Assembly: GCA_040217575.1 (NCBI GenBank)
Contig: JAVJPW010000008.1
Coordinates: 145,475 to 209,474 of the forward strand
Origin: Pacificispira sp040217575
GTDB lineage: Bacteria > Pseudomonadota > Alphaproteobacteria > UBA8366 > Aestuariispiraceae
Length of the DNA: 64,000 bases
Reading direction: 5' to 3'
Shown here: piece after piece, positions 63,999-64,000 of the stretch
Layout of the letters: every line of letters starts with the position of its first letter
Position numbering within the stretch: position 1 is the stretch's first letter
Position numbers and translations under genes: made by a program
The notes under the pieces: generated by a model
The model's database searches: none
The model's input: the letters and a program-made list of their open reading frames with translations, nothing else
Told to the model about the DNA's origin: nothing

Positions 63999-64000
63999 CA

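Overview
The window is GC-rich (roughly 60-65 percent by eye), densely coded DNA. It looks like the chromosome of an alphaproteobacterium, most like marine Rhodospirillales-type lineages. Supporting signs are a TipF-like membrane-anchored EAL protein, a DxWGV-type HAD hydrolase, a DUF6111-like small membrane protein beside a CCA-adding enzyme, a gene-transfer-type three-helix phage holin, an MttB-superfamily methyltransferase, a matAB/TRAP malonate locus and a bufferin (DUF2282/DUF692/DUF2063/DoxX) locus. The assignment is inferred from gene content only.

Layout. 1-6218: housekeeping and metabolic genes (5' part of pyruvate kinase, an IclR regulator, ubiX, a YdcH-like peptide, an XRE regulator, a class IV aminotransferase and an acyl-CoA ligase). 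6321-16030: a podovirus-like morphogenesis island, all on the minus strand, with capsid protein, tubular proteins A and B, an internal protein, a tail fibre, terminase and holin. It has no visible portal, integrase, lysin or replication genes. Two strong minus-strand terminators split it into three units. 16515-31500: core genes, namely DUF952-pyrD, the TipF-like EAL protein, a HAD hydrolase, a class V aminotransferase, the minus-strand operon MoxR-DUF58-BatA/DUF4159-membrane protein, DUF1285, a CoA-pyrophosphatase-like Nudix protein, a small membrane protein, the CCA-adding enzyme and a GDSL hydrolase.

32200-43885: a peptide-type ABC import locus. Two divergent paralogous Tat-exported binding proteins are followed by two permeases and a fused double ATPase. 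A second cluster then carries a metal-ligand-deficient M19 dipeptidase homologue, an unrecognised 546-residue protein and a DUF3726-like protein, joined by GTGA overlaps. 44019-51494: a tightly overlapping catabolic operon of GntR, DapA-family lyase, aldehyde dehydrogenase, MttB-family methyltransferase, two SDRs and an FAD amine oxidase. It probably degrades a methylated amine whose identity is unknown. 51513-58008: malonate uptake and use. MatB, malonyl-CoA decarboxylase and a TRAP transporter lie on the minus strand, with a divergent GntR (MatR-like) regulator and a TTGTATACAA operator between them. Malonate enters by the TRAP system, MatB activates it and the decarboxylase converts it to acetyl-CoA.

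58037-61833: a formamidase-like gene and a bufferin-type copper-binding RiPP operon: precursor, MNIO enzyme, partner protein and DoxX. The rest holds a zinc-type alcohol dehydrogenase, a STAS/SpoIIAA-like protein and an initiator tRNA-Met. The parts least explained by known biology are the transporter/M19/orphan/DUF3726 locus, the MttB operon, the portal-less phage island, a 39-residue membrane peptide at 40117-40236 and the acidic tail on the bufferin precursor.
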